Shown one piece after another: positions 6,601 through 8,265 of a stretch of DNA of 8,265 nt. The position numbers and the translations under genes are program-made. The DNA lies in assembly GCA_964617665.1 (NCBI GenBank), contig CAZUAH010000600.1, positions 1 to 8,265 of the forward strand. The letters are read 5' to 3'. The notes below the pieces were generated by a model. It saw only the letters and a list, made by a program, of their open reading frames with translations, did not search any database and was not told the origin of the DNA. The stretch's first letter is position 1; each line of letters starts with the position of its first letter. This stretch comes from JADHUC01 sp964617665. Lineage in GTDB: Bacteria; Planctomycetota; Planctomycetia; Pirellulales; Pirellulaceae.

Positions 6601-6839
6601 ACAAGAGAGCGGCACAGCCGGAATTCCAGAAGAAACTGGCCCGCCAGAGCCGAGTTCTGTCGGGCGATGAAGGTGCCATTCTGTGGGTCATCGACGCGCG
6701 AGACGGTAACAAGCTGGCCGAGTACCGCTTGGAGCAATTGCCCGTTTTCGATGGAATGGCCGCGGCGAATAAGTCAATCTTCCTGTCCACCGCCGATGGC
6801 CGTCTGATGTGCATGGTCGGAGAACAGACCTCCAAGTGA
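3612..6839 (+). CDS. Secreted PQQ-like beta-propeller protein with degenerate methyltransferase-like N-terminal region
   Basis: This 1075-residue protein starts at ATG 3612, with GGGA 7 nt upstream; an in-frame ATG at 3600 would add four residues. The frame is open back to TTG 3531, but the promoter at 3561-3569 argues against that start. Residues 1-40 are a signal peptide (hydrophobic stretch, ASA cleavage site), so it acts outside the cytoplasm. Residues about 45-175 resemble a class I methyltransferase fold common in this planctomycete family (LPYVDNLVNL at 114, then RVLAPRG). The usual glycine-rich SAM loop is not seen; the matching place reads VVLLEPDDVGQ. DDWTHYLYNASNNAVSKD (around W181) leads into the propeller. 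Blade motifs include ARDAFNGNILW, AIDPGSGKTLW, LAATSGKILWQ, AFDAASGRKAWRF and CLDASSGDLAWRF, and a second blade set begins near W647. No CxxCH haem site is present. A BamB-like scaffold or a dehydrogenase-related role are possible; the substrate is unknown. Confidence 0.9.
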   Translation: MNRATAFVGASFSVPAVFAKAASLAVALTLICAPAELASASDLDRPIELSGLNPGLVVLLEPDDVGQLVPRPDSHCLVDVLLRDADSVKVARTEITQSGRYGRRTVQEYDGLHLPYVDNLVNLIVIRDTRHEIRDEELKRVLAPRGRVIAPEGTRIPYPVSRIENGFVMFTKSVPSDIDDWTHYLYNASNNAVSKDSLVGPPQRIQWVGSPKRARHHDHIASVSALACAAGRVFFINDAGSTRSIHLPPKWSLVARDAFNGNILWTKDIPKWVNPLWPLKSGPATTPRRLVASGEHVFVTLGIDAPVSLLDAKTGEQVRVYPETRFARELILSGENLLCVTSAKAADYDTYVPSHQRSPEEQRVVDGGWGSRNEMRRVVAIDPGSGKTLWQTQSPVTRLSLASNGGRAFFHDGSRIHALGLDSGKELWVSEPLGQLPVRSPSHGPNLVAMSDVVLFAGGNRKMAALAATSGKILWQAQHPPSGYRSPEDLFVIGGRVMAAGIRNIQPSSTGEFRLHDLLTGEKKTVFPADTLKHFPHHRCYRSKATEKYILTSRTGIEFVDTTTGEWQNHFWVRGGCLVGVMPANGLVYAPPHHCACFSAAKLEGFHALAPGPLPTFDEDDSKRLQTGPAYERLCDLRVNTDEEDAWPMHRRDAARSGFLPVPVSPELQGGWTADVGGRLTSPVIANGKAIVASIDAHTLHAFDAASGRKAWRFVAGGRVDSAPTLFQGRVFFGCADGWIYCLDASSGDLAWRFRAAPAVQFHGAYEQLESVWPVHGSILVENNQIHAVAGRSRFTDGGLRLLRIDPFTGKKVSETTYDERDQQTREDLHRQFDWRFQPPEERDKWIRMTFQDVGTTDILTAEGGHMSMRNFVLDFDPPASTRTERPRGSKLRSPFGLLDPAWSHRVGWMRWPGPASRLLVFDKNDRVFGYGFNIRYQVLNTFDHYLYGKSLNGRDVNTLWPDQEIPFVVTAMALADKMLFLAGPPDIKIIDHPEIYKRAAQPEFQKKLARQSRVLSGDEGAILWVIDARDGNKLAEYRLEQLPVFDGMAAANKSIFLSTADGRLMCMVGEQTSK
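3986..4020 (+). repeat. Heptanucleotide tandem repeat, left arm
   Basis: Units of about 7 bp related to AGATACG occur in a row: GATACG, AGATACG, CGGCACG, AGATACG, AGATGAG. Seven is not a multiple of three, so three units encode a seven-residue repeat, seen as IRDTRHEIRDEE (126-137) in the propeller protein. A second array of the same heptamer in opposite orientation lies at 4072-4100. Confidence 0.7.
4072..4100 (-). repeat. Heptanucleotide tandem repeat, right arm, inverted
   Basis: On the minus strand this reads GATGCGG, GATACGG, GATACGG, GATGCGG, the same 7-bp unit as the array at 3986-4020 but inverted. CGTATCCCGTATC (4081-4093) complements GATACGAGATACG (3986-3998) at 12 of 13 positions, so the arms could form a long-loop hairpin of 82 nt. 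It encodes RIPYPVSRI (155-163) in the propeller protein. Confidence 0.7.
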
Positions 6840-6928
6840 CGGCGTATCCGTGAGAGTGACACCGTCGGACGAATCCTTCCAAGTCGACAAAATCTACACA
6901 GTGGCAATCTCCGAACTCAACGCGTGCC

Positions 6929-7888
6929 ATGTCGAAAAAGCATAGAAACAGTCGCGGGCGGTTGCAGCTGACCGTCACCCGCGACGGGGAGCGGGCTCGC
7001 TACACCGTCACGAATACGTCCGAAGAACGATTGACGGTCGATGGGAAGACGCTTGATCCTGGGGATTCCCGTCAGGCCACGGTGTCACTGCCCGCGCCGC
7101 CCGGTAGTGAGGATGCGTCACCGGGGACCTACCGAGAGCCGCTGCGTTGGGGCGCGGGCATGCGCCGTCTGTCCATCACGGCGCAGAGGGAATCGCCTGC
7201 GGACGGTGTTCAGCTGCTCGACGCGGGGCTGCCCTTCTCCGCGGAAGATCTGGCCGTCTTCCTCGAGCAGCGTCCCGCCACGGTCAATCAGATCGAAATC
7301 CACTCGTCTGCTCAACCCTTGAACCGCACGACGCTAAAGCCGCTCATGCAGGTGCTGGACCATCCCGACGTGAAGAAGGAGCTCGAGCAGTTTCGAAAGG
7401 ACGGAGGCCGCGTGCTCGTACCGCAATTCTTGCGGGCATTCGAGCTACACGGCCCCGTGGCGGATCCGGATCAAACCCTGTTGAAGGAAGATCCGCCCAT
7501 CATCACCGCCGCCTACAATGCCGCCCAGTGGGTGCGTCACGAGTCCCCGTCGAGCTACATCAATCTGGACGCGGTGTTGCGGCCGAACGACCATGTCGCG
7601 TCATTTGCCCGCTGCGTGCTCGTCGCCCAGCGGCCGCAGCGGCTGACGTTTCACCTCGGGGCAGACGACGGTGTGGTAATGTGGGTCGGCGGGCGCCGCG
7701 TCGTGGAGCGACTGGGGCACCATCACCATCAGTTCGGGCGAGATCGGGTCACGGTTGAACTCCCGCAGGGCGAGACCCCGGTTGTTGTCGGCGTCCACGA
7801 GATCAACGGCGCCTGGGGTTTTTCGCTGCGGATCAGCGACGAGGAGGGATTGCCGCCGGAAGGGATTACGATGAAGCCCTCAGCGTGA
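6929..7888 (+). CDS. Uncharacterised protein with C-terminal PA14-like beta-sandwich
   Basis: This 319-residue protein starts at ATG 6929, 89 nt after the propeller gene ends on the same strand. No terminator was seen between them, so co-transcription is likely. There is no convincing ribosome site. The N-terminus is basic and polar (MSKKHRNSRGR) with no signal peptide or membrane segment. Residues about 10-60 look like a small beta domain (LQLTVTRDG, ARYTVTNTSEERLTVDGKTL). Residues about 90-165 are mixed with helices (LPFSAEDLAVFLEQRP, PDVKKELEQFRKDGG). Residues about 230-305 match the pattern of PA14-like carbohydrate-binding sandwiches: LGADDGVVMWVGGRRVVE (D246, D247, G248, W252), a basic QFGRDRVTVEL strand, and GAWGFSLRI (W296, G297). 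Four histidines occur in a row at 264-267. The DDG and GWGF-like signatures support sugar or ligand binding by family analogy. I do not recognise the whole protein and give no function. Confidence 0.78.
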   Translation: MSKKHRNSRGRLQLTVTRDGERARYTVTNTSEERLTVDGKTLDPGDSRQATVSLPAPPGSEDASPGTYREPLRWGAGMRRLSITAQRESPADGVQLLDAGLPFSAEDLAVFLEQRPATVNQIEIHSSAQPLNRTTLKPLMQVLDHPDVKKELEQFRKDGGRVLVPQFLRAFELHGPVADPDQTLLKEDPPIITAAYNAAQWVRHESPSSYINLDAVLRPNDHVASFARCVLVAQRPQRLTFHLGADDGVVMWVGGRRVVERLGHHHHQFGRDRVTVELPQGETPVVVGVHEINGAWGFSLRISDEEGLPPEGITMKPSA

Positions 7889-7991
7889 ATCGCTGATGAT
7901 CCGCTCGGGAAGCCAGGTGACAAGAATTCGCTCTGGCGATTGGAAATTGATACCAGAACTCGGTTCAGGCGGATTCTCGCAACACGGCAGT

Positions 7992-8005
7992 CTTGGCCCG
8001 CCAAG
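7992..8005. other. Small hairpin in the convergent spacer
   Basis: CTTGG (7992-7996) and CCAAG (8001-8005) pair around CCCG. It lies between the ends of two convergent genes (stops at 7888 and 8021), where a shared terminator would be expected. The stem is only 5 bp and neither side has a T-run, so it is weak as an intrinsic terminator. Nothing else is visible in the 132-nt spacer. Confidence 0.2.
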
Positions 8006-8020
8006 CATCAAACGCTCATC

Positions 8021-8265
8021 TTAGCGTGGCGGTATCAGACGCAGGCAAATCACGCGACCCTTACCGCGGACGTACAACTGGCCGTCGGCAAGGATTGGGG
8101 CAGCCCAGCAAGGATAGTCCAGCAACAGCTCTCCGTCCTTGTCACGAAGGAGGCTCTCGGCGACCAGTTCGAAGCCTACCGGCGAAGCGCGAAACAACAG
8201 CAACACTCCGTACTCCCCCAGGCACACGAAGTGCCCGTCCACGTAAAGTAGAGATGTGCGTGCGA
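8021..8265 (-). CDS. C-terminal end of a second PQQ-like beta-propeller protein, 5' end off window
   Basis: The frame is open on the minus strand from the right edge to a TAA at 8021-8023, giving 81 complete codons. The GTG at 8242 is internal, because the frame continues upstream with residues ARTSLLYVDG. The sequence SLLYVDGHFVCLGEYGVLLL, then YPCWAAPILADGQLYVRG and VICLRLIP, is typical of the last two strands and blades of secreted PQQ-like or BamB-like propellers in Planctomycetota. The alternation of buried hydrophobic strands with DG turns (VDG, ADG) supports this. The gene is convergent with the PA14-like gene. Only the family can be given; most of the protein, including any signal peptide, lies outside the window. 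Confidence 0.82.
   Translation of the reverse strand, partial: ARTSLLYVDGHFVCLGEYGVLLLFRASPVGFELVAESLLRDKDGELLLDYPCWAAPILADGQLYVRGKGRVICLRLIPPR

Noticed and set aside
4851..6737. 628-codon minus-strand open frame opposite the propeller gene
   Set aside because: It is a high-GC shadow. The plus frame carries clear PQQ-blade motifs throughout, and the antisense translation has no recognisable pattern.
7718..7729. His4 run considered as a metal-binding site
   Set aside because: Four adjacent histidines alone do not define a metal site, and no partner residues can be placed from sequence; it is kept only as a remark.

Overview
The window looks like accessory chromosomal DNA from a member of the Planctomycetota, probably of the Pirellulales type. 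This rests on protein content: a DUF1549/DUF1553 surface protein, a large secreted PQQ-type beta-propeller protein with a methyltransferase-like N-terminal segment, and the end of a second PQQ-type propeller. All three are families strongly expanded in that phylum. The DNA is GC-rich and Shine-Dalgarno sites are weak or absent at two of the three starts that can be seen. The organism assignment is inference.

Layout. (1) Positions 1-2885, minus strand: one uninterrupted reading frame of 961 visible codons that runs off the left edge. It has a signal peptide, about 490 residues of Ala/Lys/Glu-rich predicted coiled coil with three tandem repeat units, then DUF1549 and DUF1553. This is the dominant gene of the left third. 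Long open frames on the opposite strand there are shadows of its composition. (2) Positions 2886-3611: a divergent intergenic region of about 725 bases with no convincing gene but unusual symmetry. It holds a 12-bp dyad beside a possible minus-strand promoter, several hairpins, an apparent minus-facing intrinsic terminator with no gene in front of it, and an extended -10 promoter for the plus-strand gene. (3) Positions 3612-6839, plus strand: a 1075-residue secreted PQQ-like beta-propeller protein. Its coding sequence is interrupted in frame by two arms of a heptanucleotide repeat in inverted orientation. (4) Positions 6929-7888, plus strand: a 319-residue protein with a C-terminal PA14-like beta-sandwich and no visible signal peptide, probably co-transcribed with the propeller gene. 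(5) Positions 7889-8020: short convergent spacer. (6) Positions 8021-8265, minus strand: the last 81 codons of another PQQ-like propeller gene entering from the right edge.

How the genes may work together. The left gene and the propeller gene both encode exported proteins of families typical of the planctomycete cell envelope, and they are transcribed divergently from a shared control region. No enzyme activity can be assigned with confidence. The left protein has no CxxCH haem motif in any visible residue, so it is unlikely to be a c-type cytochrome although relatives often carry such domains. No complete, clearly novel defence or mobile system is visible. The most unusual items are the repeated coiled-coil fusion to DUF1549/DUF1553, the heptamer-repeat insertion inside the propeller gene, and the symmetric elements in the divergent intergenic region.
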